Assembly (NCBI GenBank): GCA_030847615.1
Contig: JAUMIR010000001.1
Location: 379,298,687 to 379,362,686, forward strand
DNA length: 64,000 nucleotides
Origin: Gambelia wislizenii
Taxonomy: Eukaryota > Chordata > Lepidosauria > Squamata > Crotaphytidae
Reading direction: 5' to 3'
Shown: positions 1-11,600 of the stretch, one piece after another
How the letters are laid out: every line of letters starts with the position of its first letter
Position numbering within the stretch: the first letter of the stretch is position 1
Notes under the pieces: generated by a model
Told to the model about the DNA's origin: nothing
Database searches by the model: none
What the model saw: only the letters and a program-made list of their open reading frames with translations
Translations under genes and position numbers: made by a program

Positions 1-549
1 ACTCCCTCAGCCTTCAGCTATGGCAGTATATTCAAGGGGCATGGAGGGGAGGGGACACCAAGGTGGGCTGTCCCCCTCCTGAGGTGGATATCAAAGGGAA
101 AAGGGGACAGTGGACATGAGTTAAATTAGGGGGAGGAAAGCTCTGGGGTGGTTAGGTGGACAGAAAACTGAGGGGAGGTCCTGCAGCCAAGGCAGATGCA
201 GGAGACCTCACCTCTAGCCTGAAAAGCCCAGCCCAGATTTTTACCAGACCTATGTGGCCTGCAGCCCTGCGTGAGCATTTGCTGGTTTGGAAATCATCAG
301 GCCCCACATCCCCTCAACCTTATTTTGCTTCCATATTGTGTACCCAAGAAAGATATTAGTTACAAATGTATCTGATTTGTTATTAAAAGTTGTGGCCAAC
401 CGATTCAACCCATAATATGGTGTTGGGCCACTTTGTTTCATACAGGGGGAATGGAGTCCAAACACAAATAGCAATACTTGTAAGTTTGCGAAGGTAACTC
501 CTGTGTGTAGACTTCCTGCATTAATGGGGAGGAGCTTGTGTCCTACACA
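1..549. other. Unassigned flank
   Basis: No domain, RNA gene or recognisable repeat was seen. It ends where the minus-strand CR1 tail begins. Short open frames here have no recognisable content. Confidence 0.5.
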
Positions 550-879
550 TAGAATCATAGAATCATAGAATTGCAGAGTTGGAAGAGACCACGAGGGCCA
601 TCCAGTCCAACTCCTTGCCACGCAGGAAATCACGATCAAAGCATCCCTGACAGATGGCCATCCAGCCTCTGTTTAAAGACCTCCAAGGAAGGAGACCCCA
701 CCACGCTCCAAGGGAGTGTGTTCCACTGCCGAACAGCTCTTACTGTCAAAAAGTTCCTCCTAATGTTGAGGTGGAATCTCTGTTCCTGGAGCTTGCATCC
801 ATTGCTCCATGTTTCAGTCTCTGGAGCAGCAGAAAACAAGCCTGCTCCATCCTCAATGTGACACCCCTTCAAATACTTA

Positions 880-1009
880 GAATCACAGAATCATAGAATT
901 GTAGAGCTGGATGAGACCACGAGGGCCATCCAGTCCAACCCCCTGCCATGCAGAATACAAAATCAAAGCATTCCTGACAGATGCCCATCTAGCCTCTATT
1001 TAAAGACGT
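880..1009 (-). mobile_element. 130-bp CR1 3'-end fragment nested in CR1 copy 1
   Basis: A second CR1 tail and about 110 bp of adjoining 3' sequence sit between two halves of the host CR1 that join cleanly when it is removed. It is flanked by CTTA at 876-879 and 1010-1013, which fits a very short target-site duplication. The orientation matches the host copy. The alternative, two tandem CR1 copies, would need two independent breakpoints at the same CR1 position. Confidence 0.75.
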
Positions 1010-2437
1010 CTTAAACAGGGCTATCATGTCGCCTTTTAACCGTCTTTTTTCCAGGCTAAATATACCCAGATCCCTAAGTCTCTCCTCATAAGGCATCGTT
1101 TCCAGACCTTTCACCATTTTAGTTGTCCTTCTTTGGACACGCTCCAATTTGTCCATATCCTTTTTGAATTTTGGTGCCCAGAACGGGACACAGTATTCTA
1201 GGTGAGGTCTAACCAAGGCAGAATAGAGCAGCAGTATTACTTCCCTTGATCTGGACACTATACTTCTATTGATGCAGCCCAAAATCGCATTGGCCTTTTT
1301 AGCTGCCGCATCACACTGTTGACTCATGTTCAACTTGTGGTCTACTAGGACTCCTAGATCCCTTTCACACGTAGTCTCGTTCAGCCAGGTCTCCCCCATC
1401 CTATATCTATGCATTTCATTTTTTCGCCCTAAGTGCAGTACCTTACATTTCTCCGGATTGAATTTCATTTTGTTAGCTTTGGCCCAGCTCTCCAGTCTAT
1501 CCAGGTCATTTTGAATTTTGATCCTGTCCTCTAGGGTATTAGCTACTCCTCCTAATTTGGTGTCATCTGCAAATTTGATAAGTATGCCCCTAATTCCCTC
1601 ATCCAAGTCATTGATAAAGATGTTGAATAGCACTGCGCCCAGGACAGAACCTTGTGGCACCTGACTGGTCACATCTTTCCAAGACGAAGAGGAGCCACTG
1701 CTGAGCACCCTTTGGGTTCGGCCGGTCAACCAATTACAAATCCATTGAACAGTTAACTTGTCTAGCCCACATTCTACAAGCTTGTTTGCAAGAATGTCAT
1801 GGGGAACCTTGTCAAAGGCCTTACTGAAATCAAGGTACACGATATCCACAGTGATCCCTTCATCTACCAAGCTGGTAATTTTATCAAAAAAAGAGATCAG
1901 ATTAGTCTGGCATGACTTGTTTCTCTGAAACCCATGTTGACTTTTTTCTGATTATTGCATTGCCTTCTAAATGTTCACAGACTCTCTGTTTAATGATCTG
2001 CTCTAAAATCTTCCCTGGTATTGATGTCAGACTAACTGGACGATAATTGTTGGGATCATCTTTTCCCCCTTTTTGAAGATGGGGACAACGTTTGCCCTCC
2101 TCCAGTCTCCTGGGACTTCTCCTGTTCTCCAGGAGTTCTCAAAGATTATTGCCAATGGCTCTGAGATTATATTTGCCAGCTCTTTTAATACTCTTGGATG
2201 TAGTTCATATGGTCCTGGAGATTTAAATTCATTTAGTTTAAGAAGGTATTCCTGTACTACCTCTTTGCTTATTTTGTGCTGGATTTCACCTATTGTGTCC
2301 TCTGTCCCATTATCCTCAGGTTGGTCACCCTTTTCCTTTTCTGAAAACACTGAGGCAAAGAAGGTGTTGAGTAATTCTGCCTTTTCTCTGTCCCCTGTTA
2401 GCATTTTGCCATCTTCTCTGCATAGTGGCCGTACCAT
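989..2437 (-). pseudogene. CR1 ORF2 reverse transcriptase, broken
   Basis: The longest open piece (989-1870, 293 aa) starts in RT block 3 with the [13 protein letters not shown] motif. It carries PQGSVLG, then the catalytic FADDTKL box, then the thumb region including [20 protein letters not shown] and RPHLEYC. The preceding block (2027-2437, 136 aa) holds the finger region, with FKSPGP and the PGDWRRANVVPIFKKG motif. The two pieces are in different frames, and the gap between them contains a frameshift and stops. The nested fragment at 880-1009 replaces the C terminus. The catalytic aspartates are intact, but the gene is clearly dead. Confidence 0.92.
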
Positions 2438-2523
2438 TTCCTTCTTCCTCCTTTTGCTGCGGACATATAAAAAAAAACACCCTTTTTATTTTTCTTAACC
2501 TCTCTAGCAAGCCTGAGTTCATT

Positions 2524-2889
2524 CTACACTTTAGCTTTTCTGACTTTACTCCTACACTTGTTCGCTATCTGTTTGAATTCTTCTTTGGTGATTTCCCCAT
2601 TTTTCCATTTCCTATACATGTTCCATTTAAAACATAACTCCATTGAAATTTCTTTAGTCATCCATCCTGGTTTCTTGAGACACCTTCCATTTTTCTTCCT
2701 CAATGGTACTGTTTGAAATTGTGCCTTCAGTATCTCCCTTTTGAGAAAGTCCCATCCATCTTCAGGTCCCTTCTCTTTTAGTATTCCTGACCATGGGATC
2801 ATTCCCAGTATTTCCCTGAGTTTATTGAAATCAGAACGCATGTCTGGCTATGCCTGGCTTCTCCTTTCCATTGTATAACAAACTCCAGG
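2524..2889 (-). pseudogene. CR1 ORF2 linker between endonuclease and RT
   Basis: A 105-aa open piece carries the CR1 linker motifs FNKLREILG, IPWSGILKEK, KPGWMTKEIS and ITKEEFKQIANKCRSKVRKAKV. It matches the plus-strand CR1 at about 27385-27700. Homology stops abruptly at 2889, where the TIR element begins, and resumes at 4273 with the SDH region of the endonuclease. Confidence 0.88.
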
Positions 2890-4272
2890 GTGCCGTTTAC
2901 ACGATGAAAATGTAGTGGGAAGAATTCATGTCGAACCTTGGTTGTTTACACGTACATCAGATTGGGCATGTGATTTTCGGAAGGGGGCCCACCTTTTATC
3001 CCTCAACCTGCGGGACTTCCAGTCCCACGGTTTGTGCCGTTTTTTAAAAAAATAACTGGAGGATTCAGAAAATCGGAAATGTAAACAGCCTGGGACAAGC
3101 TATCTCAGTACTAGGTGATGACCGGAAATAGTGACTGAGGGCGGGCTCAGAAAGCAGCGACCAGAAAAGGAGGGGTCAGTCACCCGTTCAACAGATCCAG
3201 CCTCACCCCTGGAAACAAAGGCATCCCTTCCAGCTGCACAAAGGTTTGTGTGTGTGTACTAAATCGCCTTTTTAAATGGATTTCTACACTGCAAACCCTT
3301 CCTCTTTAACCTGTTCCTCAACTGCATGTTACAAACAGATCGTGGTGGGCAGAGGGTCGCCCATTCATCCCCTGCCTTGATCACCTCCCTGGGTCTGAAT
3401 GGATAATCAAACATTCATCACCCCCCCCCAAGGCACAGTAAAAAATGCCAGCGTCTGAGCAAATGAACACACTTTCATTCACCCCCTGCACAAGGCAAGG
3501 TAAAAAAATGTCAGCATCTGGGTCTTTTAAAATGCCTTGTGTGTCGTCCCTATATGATCGCCTGCACTGGCTTGAAACCTTCATTCCACAGCTGCCTCTG
3601 CTTAAAGTGTTAACATTTTAAAGAGGCAAGGGCAATCGTAAGCCTCTCCCCCCCCCACCGCACTCAGCTTGATTTCAAAAGAAAAGCACAGGGTTTAACC
3701 CTGATCGTTCCTGCCTCGTTCCAGCTGCACGAACGTTTGTGCCAGCGTCTGAGCAAAAGATCACACATTCATTCATCCCCCTCCCTCAAGGCACAATAAA
3801 AAAATTAAAAATGCCAGCGTCTGGGTCTTTCAAAATGCCTTCTGTGTCACTGGCTTGAAGCCTTACTCCACAGCTTAAGTGGAGGGTTAACATTTTAAAG
3901 AGACAGGACAAACGCAAGCCTCTGCCCCCTGATATCTCCCCCCCCCAGGGCCAGCCAATAGCATTGCTTATGGCGCAGAATTCTAAAGGAAGTACGTCAC
4001 CAAGGTTGTGAAAACACGAGTAATCGCATCCTTGATTGACAGCCAAAAAAAAAAAATCCCAGTATGCTAAACATGTGTAAACAGCAAAAGCACGGGATAT
4101 AAGAGTGCAGGATAAATGAAAAAATATGGGACCTGATGCCATGTAAATATGAATCACGGGATCTTCCAGAATTTCCATAAGAGGGACAAAAATCGTTTAA
4201 ACAGCGCGGGACAAATACAGGATCAGGAAGTCCCGGTACTCCCTGTGACAATAACTGCCGTGTAACTGGCAC
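2890..4272. mobile_element. 1.38-kb non-autonomous TIR DNA element with 5-bp TSD
   Basis: The element interrupts CR1 copy 1 exactly. Its ends are GTGCCGTTTACACG and, on the complement, GTGCCAGTTACACG (12 of 14 match). The flanks CCAGG (2885-2889) and CTAGG (4273-4277) look like a 5-bp TSD with one change, since intact CR1 has a single CCAGG here. Sub-terminal GTTTACAC boxes recur (near 2896, 2943 and, inverted, near 4075). There is no transposase-like frame. The superfamily is unassigned; 5-bp TSDs occur in Transib and some hAT-like families, but these ends match neither clearly. Confidence 0.75.
3432..3950. repeat. Imperfect tandem duplication inside the 1.38-kb element
   Basis: A block of roughly 220 bp at about 3432-3650 is repeated at about 3735-3950. 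Both copies contain ATGCCAGCGTCTGAGCAAA, an interval reading GTCTGGGTCTTT then AAAATGCCTT, and TTAACATTTTAAAGAG, and both end in a C-rich run. The second copy has small deletions. Confidence 0.75.
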
Positions 4273-4403
4273 CTAGGAGAACATGATCACTCTCACCTAA
4301 GGATCCCACCACTTGCACCCCATTAACCAGGTCATCCCTGTTGGTTAGGATCAGATCTAAAATAGCTGACCCCCTTGTTGCCTCTTCCACCTTTTGGACC
4401 ATG

Positions 4404-4867
4404 TTTTAGATTACAGCACCCCAAATCCCTTACCAACATTGGGAGGGGGTATGTTCCTAACACATGCCCTAGACTTCTTGCAAGGCATCTAGAAGCCAAA
4501 TTACTATGAGGTCTTTCTACCATTCAGACAAAATTTCCACTTTCAGAAAGTTACCTCCTTGCTCATTTCATATAGACCAGGTTCCAAAATGGTGTTTCTT
4601 CTACAACTCTCTTTCACAGCATGCACAATGGCTCACAGGATACACGTGTATGAGTATTAAGGTGATTATCTGTTTGCAAGATATTTTATGAGTATGAATA
4701 TCCTCCAGGTTGAAGTGGGCCTAAGAAATGCTTCTCAAATTATGTTCCAGTTTCCACTGACTACAGGGTGTCCTTCTAGTCACAGGTGACAAATGGAATC
4801 AATCATGACTACTGTCAATCCACACGATTATTTGGGAGTCTATATATGCAGCAGGGCTGCAAATGTC
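4404..4867. other. Unassigned
   Basis: CR1 endonuclease homology stops near 4403. Nothing recognisable is seen before the SINE. Confidence 0.4.
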
Positions 4868-5675
4868 AGGAAGCCAATGTGGTGTAGCAGTTTGGGTGTT
4901 GGACGAGGACTCTGGGCAACCATGGTTCAAATCCTCATTCAGCAATGGAAAAACCACTGGGTGATCTTGGGCAAGTCACACTCTCATTGCCTTACAGGAA
5001 GGCAATGGCAACCTTTCTCTGAATAAAGACTTTATCAGACCACCCCCCAGAAAAGTTCTTTTGCTAGCATAAATTGTGGTGTTTTTATGCTGGCAAAAGA
5101 ACCCCCTACCACACTGAGCATGAGCAGCACCCATGAGGCTTCCCCAACAGTAATGGAGCACAAGCAGAGCTCCATTTACTTCCAGGGTTGACATTTTCTA
5201 GATTCTCACGAGAAGATGCTAGCACAGGAATTTTAAAAGACAAAAAAAAATTAGACACAATACGTTCAGAAATGTACCAAAACATACTTTAAAAGTTCCA
5301 AGTGCACCAGTGGGGTCATAAAAAGGGTATATCCTACCCGGCTGTCGTGATCTCACCTGGAAGTGTTTGCCCATTGATGCTGTATTCACATGAGTACAAT
5401 GGTACGCAGATTCAAACACCGACAATGCCGGCAGAAAGTTGCCACGGGATATCAATTGATGGCTCGGGCTGTCAATAAAAAATACAGCTTTTTATCAATA
5501 TATGATTGTGAAAGGGTGGTGGCATCTGGTATAAGCGCCATTTCATGATCATTATGCATCCTTATGACACCATATTTCACTGGTCTGATAAAATCTTTAA
5601 TCTTGTCAGGACAACCCTAAGGTGGAAGTTGCCATAAGTCAGAGTCAACTAGAAGGCACATAACGACAATATGGA
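4868..5675 (+). mobile_element. tRNA-headed SINE with BovB-like tail, split by a DNA transposon
   Basis: The head has a pol III box A-like TGGTGTAGCAG and a degenerate box B (GGTTCAAATCC). The body follows: GATCTTGGGCAAGTCACAC, then the GGAAGGCAATGGCAA segment. Body homology stops at 5026 and resumes near 5600 with the tail region (GCCATAAGTCAGAGTC, GAAGGCACATAACGACAA). A tail of this kind matches the BovB/RTE 3' end, as known for squamate Sauria SINEs. Related copies lie at 13572-13945 and 39866-40082. Confidence 0.85.
5027..5596. mobile_element. 570-bp TIR element, GGACTTTATCAG family, copy 1
   Basis: Inverted ends AGACTTTATCAGACCA and (complement) AGATTTTATCAGACCA flank a sequence inserted in a SINE body. 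The 3-bp flanks (TAA and TTA) are consistent with a PIF/Harbinger-like TSD. Internally it resembles 37712-38301: a TTTTGCYAGCAT box near the left, GAGAAGATGCTAG in the middle, and GCATCCTTATGA near the right. No transposase frame is present. Confidence 0.8.
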
Positions 5676-6720
5676 CAAGTTACCATAGAGTAAGACTGTT
5701 TACTTTGTTCCAAAGTGAGGGGTCTTATGGAGGTCCCCTTCCCAAGAAGGTAAAATCTTAAGAGACCACATTGTGCAAAAGTTAGCAGAAGTGCCTTACA
5801 GGCATTCATTTCTTTAAAGATCTTCAGCTTTCTAAATTACTTTGCTCAGTTAACAACAGATGCCTTGCCTACATGTCTGTATATGCCAATACTCATGCAT
5901 TCTTATGCAACCAAGGATACATTTTTGAGCTTTCTGCATGTTGTTTTTCTATATCTGTTCCACAGTGCTCAAGCACCATGGGGATGTCCATCTCAGTTGG
6001 AGATGGCTGAAGTGTTCCTATGATTCAAATGAATAACAAGACCAACTATATAAAAAGCATGAACTTGAGCGGATAAAAATCGTTAATGCTCCTACCTTCT
6101 GTGCAAGTACATCTGCTGGAAACTTTATAAAGACCACCATGAATAATGAAGAAACGTCAGCCACTCATGCCACTGAAATCTGAGAGCAATATCACACAAA
6201 AAGTCAATGTTTAACTTAAGAGCTAGTTCATTGAGCTTCAGAAAGTGCTAAAATATCTCCCCCATATTGATGTCACTAGTTTTGTTGATTCATCAAATGT
6301 CAGGGTAGGAGGGGGAGAATAACTACCTGAAGCTTCAGCTGTGGTTGTACATTTAATTATTGATGTGTATTTCCTAGTCTTCAAATCTAACAGCTAAACT
6401 AAAATGTGTCAGGAAATAGAAGGAATGTGTTCCAGCAAGAAGGCTCTTAAAGGGAAAAGATGAATGTTCAGAAGTATTTGCGTTTCCTGGTATGCCTCTT
6501 ATAAGCTATAAACATCAGAATATGCATAATTTCCCATTCCTTCCCTCATAAGAACTTTGCTGGGATCTCTCACTATAATTGTGTGTGGGCAAGAGAGAGA
6601 CAGAAAGGAGGGGAGAAGTAGTCTGCCCTCCTTCCTGTTGCACTTGAAAGAGGAAACTACTGCCTTTCCCAGGTTGATGCCCTCCAGGTGTACAGAGATT
6701 ATCAGATGTGGCTAATGTGG
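5676..6720. other. Unassigned
   Basis: AT-rich sequence with no recognisable domain. A GATTATCAGATGTGG stretch at 6698-6712 resembles a terminal motif of the DNA elements elsewhere in the window, but no partner end was found. Confidence 0.4.
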
Positions 6721-6805
6721 TGCCAGAATAATGACAGCAGAATGCAAAAGGATGCCAATATCACATAACATCATCCTTTTGTGTTCCACTGTCATTATTC
6801 TGGTG
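6721..6805. repeat. Hairpin with 34-bp arms
   Basis: The arms 6721-6754 and 6772-6805 are inverted repeats with about five mismatches (CCAGAATAATGACAG pairs with CTGTCATTATTCTGG) around a 17-nt loop. It is probably a decayed foldback element. I saw no second copy in the window. Confidence 0.75.
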
Positions 6806-8090
6806 TTTCTTTTTACTGACAGGCCAGAGATGTAAATGGATCGCCTGTTCTGTTTTGGTGCCAGCATCTGAAACCTCACACCATTTTTGACTCATGATTC
6901 CAGCATCAATGGGCAGTCCTGCCAGATCACTTCTGGGTGGGATCATGAGAACCAGGTAGCCTACCCTCCTTTTTGTACCCTCCCTGGGTTACTTGTAATA
7001 ATTTTGGTGTGTTTATGTGCTTTTGTGGACTTTTTGTGTGGATTTTTCTTTTCTTTTTTGAATTTCCCATACTCATGTCTTCTCGTGAGAAGGGGCAGGA
7101 TTTCAGTCCAGGTTAGAGCTCCGTTCATGCCCGGGCTGCCTTTGGACATAATAGAAGGTAAGTCTGCTGGGGAGGGTTATTATGTTGGGACAGGGATGGG
7201 TCTGGAGATTGTGGGACAGGAACACTTCTTTGCATTCCTGCCTGATAATCTCCTACAACTCTCATTGTTGTATGTAATGTCCAATAGCCACCTGTGGAGC
7301 CTCTTGTGCATTCGGCTAGCAATGCAATATATGATTGGAGGGGAGCATTTTGAAAAAAACTGTGCAGGCTACAGATGTAAATTCTGTCTGTAGAACATCT
7401 CCCCCCCCCCTTTTTTTTTTTTGTCAAAGAGTGAGAATTGTTGATGGAAGAGACTGTGCTGGAGTCTGGCAATGTATATATATTGGTGACATCAAAAGCT
7501 TGACTTTCAATAACTGTCTAAAAGGGATGTATCCATGGTTGCCAGGTCAGGTACTTCCCAGGTCTTGAGATTTCAGGGCCAAAACTTTAGACCTGGTGTT
7601 GATCTCTGTCCTGATGGGACCATTAAGCATGATACATAAGGTATCAAGCACGGCTGCTCACAACATACCATTCAAATTATAAGCACAAAGTCAGTCTAAC
7701 ACAAGTGAGAAAGATTTGTCTGCTTGTAAATTCCGTTTTTTTCAAGCCCAGCATCAAATGGGGGGTGGGGGAGGCCATGCACAGCTTTTCCCAACTTTAT
7801 TTTTAACAACTTTGCAAACACTGCTTTTAAGGATGTGTAGTAGTTGTAATCCAACCAAAGGACATTTCTGTTTTGAGTAGAAAACACTCTCCAGTAGCTG
7901 TGGGGACCCCAAAATACATATAATGCCCTGAATGCTGTTGGTTGGTCCAAGATAGAGTAGACCATTGACCCAATTGTTGAATGTTGAATCAACATATAAA
8001 CACCATTGATTCAGGAAATCTGCTCTCATTGGAGCTACCAACAGGACTAAAGCCCAAATGTCTCTGTGTTTGTCTGTTTTTCTGTCTGTC
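6806..8090. other. Unassigned, with low-complexity runs
   Basis: Contains a C run followed by a T run at about 7401-7423 and a GTCTGT-rich stretch at about 8060-8090, beside the L1 tail. The open frames at 6887-7393 and 7125-7472 overlap antisense to each other and carry no recognisable domain. Confidence 0.4.
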
Positions 8091-8689
8091 TTTTTTTTTT
8101 AACTTTTTAATAAATTTGTATTGAATAACAAATAATAGCAAACATAATAACAAATATTAACAAATAATGACAAATAGTAACAAATAAAAACATCAAACAC
8201 TAAAACACTAAAACAAGGACAATCTATACAGAGACAAAGACAAAAAAAAAGAGAAGAAAAAAGAAAAATTTCAAAATTTAAGAAACATTCATCACATATA
8301 CATCTAGTTTTAAAAGACTTCCCGCTTGTTCTTGTTTGGTTCTGTAGTATTTTTCATACATCACCTGCTATAAAGCAAATTATCATCTTAATATCTCCAT
8401 TATTTAGATCTAAACCCAATAATCTACATTGCCTTCTTTTTTCCCTTTCTTTTCCACTGTATATATTCTCCTACCCGAGATTACTCGCATGTAGTCTTTA
8501 AGTTCATAACCACATTCTCTTATAGCCATATTTCTTTACATATATTCCTTAGTATGACATTTATACAATAAGTTTAACAGTGAATAAGCTTTTGCCATGT
8601 ACACAATTTATCCATCTGATTAATTGCCTAACTATAGAAACCAAGAATACTTATATCTCCTTCTTTCTGTTTAACATAATTTATAAATG

Positions 8690-11600
8690 GTCCCGTATCT
8701 TTATATAGTCATTTATTGTTTTCTTTCTCATCCAATTCATCAATTTGTCCAGTTGAACCAACTCTACAACCTTCTGTAACGATTCCAATTTAGTTGGAGC
8801 TTCTTCCATTCTCCAACTTCTTGCTAAAACCATCCTTGCTGCCGTAGTCAGGTAGAGTATTAGGTACCTGTGTTCCTTTTCTATTGGATTTTCTAGGTTA
8901 ACTATGTTTAGTAAATATAGTTCCGGTCTTAGATCCAACTTCACACCTATAATTTTCTCTATTTATTTATTGATTTATTTTCAACCAGAATCTTCTTATT
9001 ATATTGCAGCACCACCACATATGGTAGAAGGATCCCTTTTGGTGTTTGCACCTCCAACATTGTGGAGAAATTTCTTTCTTCATTTTGGCTAGCTTTGTTG
9101 GGGTCATATACCATCTATACATTAACTTCTAAAAAATTTCCTTCAAATTGTAACAACATGTAAATTTCAAACCCCTCTTCCACATCTCCTCCCACTGTTC
9201 CATTTGAATATTATGCCCAATATCCCCAGCCCATTTTATCATACAATGTTTTACCTGTTCTTCTTCTGTATTCCATTTTAATAAAAGTCTATAAAGTCTA
9301 CTAATTAGATGCTTATTGTTTGCTCTCAATAATTTTTCAAACTCAGATTTCACCTTCATACTGTCTTATTTTTAAGTCTTCCTTAATCCTAGATCTAATT
9401 TGATAATAAGTTAACCATTGCAATTGTACACCTTCTGCTACTAAATCCTGCCATTCTTTAACTTTCCATTCATTTCTATCTTTCAGAGTTATCTTTCACC
9501 ATTAACTCTCTTAATTCATTTTTGCAAAAGGCTTCCTGTGGAGATAGCCATCCTGGGATTTTTGGACATAACCTAATTCTATACTTCTCCCAAATTCTGA
9601 TCAGTGCTCTTCACACTATGTGATTCTTAAAATCCTTATTTATTTTTAATTTATTATATCCTAAATAACCATGCCAGCCTGCTTTTAATTCAAATCCCTC
9701 TAATTCTAGATCTCTTCTATTCTCTAATAGTACCCATTGCTTTGCCCAAGATAAGCACATTGCTTCGAAATAAATTCTCAGATCTGGTGGCCCAATCCAC
9801 CTCTATCTTTATCATCTGCTAATAGTTTCCATTTAATTCTAGGTTTTCTGCCAGCCCACAAAAATTTATTTAAGTTTGTTTGCCAAATTCTGAAAATCTT
9901 ATTTGAGATAATTATAGGTATAGTTTGGAAGAGAAACATTAGTTTCGGTAATACACTCATTTTAATAGTGGCTATTCTTCCTAAAAGTGACAAATTCAGT
10001 CCTTGCTAGCTACTGAAATCTGTTTTAATGTCTTTCCATACTTTATCATAGTTATTATAAAATAATTGTTGATTATTTGTTGACAGATTAATCCCTAAGT
10101 ATCTTACCTTTTTCACTATCTCACATTTTGTTCTCTTTTCTGGTTCTTCTTTCTCATTTCTGTCTAAATTATTTGTCAATATTTTTGTTTTTTCTTTGTT
10201 AATTTTGAATCCTGCCAATTTTCCAAATTCTTCTATTTTTACCATTAGACCATCTACCCCTTTTATTGGATCCTCTAAGATTACCACCAGATCATCTGCA
10301 AATGCTTTTACTTTATATTCTTCTTTCTTAACTTTAAGTCCTCTAATTTCTTTATCCTTTCTTATCTCATTAAGTAGAATTTCTAGTACTAAAATAAACA
10401 ATAGAGGAGATAGTGGACATCCCTGTCTAGTACCTTTTTCAATTCTTAATTCATCCGATAACTTTCCATTTATTATTAATTTGGCTTTTTGTTCCCAATA
10501 TATCATTTGGATCCACTTGCAAAACTTTGGACCAAAATCCATATCATCTAATACCTTTATCATAAAGGGCCAATTTAAGTTATCGAACACTTTTTCCGCA
10601 TCTAGAAAGAATAGGGCTCCTTTGGTTTCATTATGGTAATGTAAATATTCTATTATATTGATTATTGATCTAATGTTATCTTTTATTTGTCTATTAGGCA
10701 GGAAACCATTTTGGTCAGTCTTTATATAACTTTGTAAAAAAAATTAAAGTCTACTAGCCAATATTGCTGTAAAAATTTTATAATCGGTGTTCAATAAGGA
10801 GATAGGTCGGTAATTTTTTATTTGTAATCAATCTCGACCTTCTTTAGGGATTAACACTATGTTTGCCTCTTTCCAACTATTGGGAATTTGGTTCTTATTC
10901 AAAATATCCTTTATTACTCTCAAAAATGGATCTGTTAACTCATCTTGAAATATTCTATAGTACTCCACTGGCAGGCCATCTGGTCCTGGCGATTTCTTCA
11001 TTTTCATTTTCCCTATTGTATCTACAATTTCTTCATTCGTTATATCTTTATTTAATTCCTCTCTTAGTGTATCTGAAACTTTGTTGATACCACATTTCTT
11101 AATGTATTCACTCACCTTTGTTATAGAGATTTCTTTTCTTTGATATTTTTTTAAAGTAGTTATGAAATATTTTTTGAATTTGCATTTCATCTATTATTTC
11201 CTTATCTCCGGTTCTAATTTTTATTATTAATTTTTTTGCTCTTTCTTTTCTCAGTCTATAAGCCAGCCACCTACCTGGTTTATTACCGTGTTCAAAATTT
11301 CTTTGTTTTAGAAAATCTAACTTTTTCTTCATTTCATCTGTCGCAATCATATTTAATTGTTCTTGTAATATTTTAATCTGAGTTACAACCTTCTTATTGT
11401 TTGGGGTCTTCACCAATTCTTGTTCTTTTTGTTTCATTTCATCCAAAATTATCGTTCTCCTTGCTTGTTTCCTCCTGTTAATTATTACATTCCATTTCTT
11501 AAAAATGCCCCTCATCACTGCTTTTCCTGCATCCCAAAGCACATTATTATCTGTCTCTTTATTTAAGTTCAATTCAAAGTACTCTTTCAATTTTTTCTTA

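Larger units (their letters stand above)
550..4403 (-). mobile_element. CR1 LINE copy 1, 5'-truncated and twice interrupted
   Basis: This is a chicken-repeat-1 type non-LTR retrotransposon read from high to low coordinates. Its 3' end is the CR1 hallmark, an 8-10 bp ATTCTATGAT-type repeat, seen as its complement at 550-575. Going upstream come the 3' UTR, the RT palm and thumb (about 1020-1870), RT fingers (about 2027-2437), the linker (2524-2880) and a scrap of the endonuclease (4273-4403). The two endonuclease parts are contiguous once the 1.38-kb element at 2890-4272 is set aside, as alignment with the plus-strand CR1 near 27180-27360 shows. The element is truncated inside the endonuclease and broken by stops and frameshifts, so it cannot move itself. 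Confidence 0.93.
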
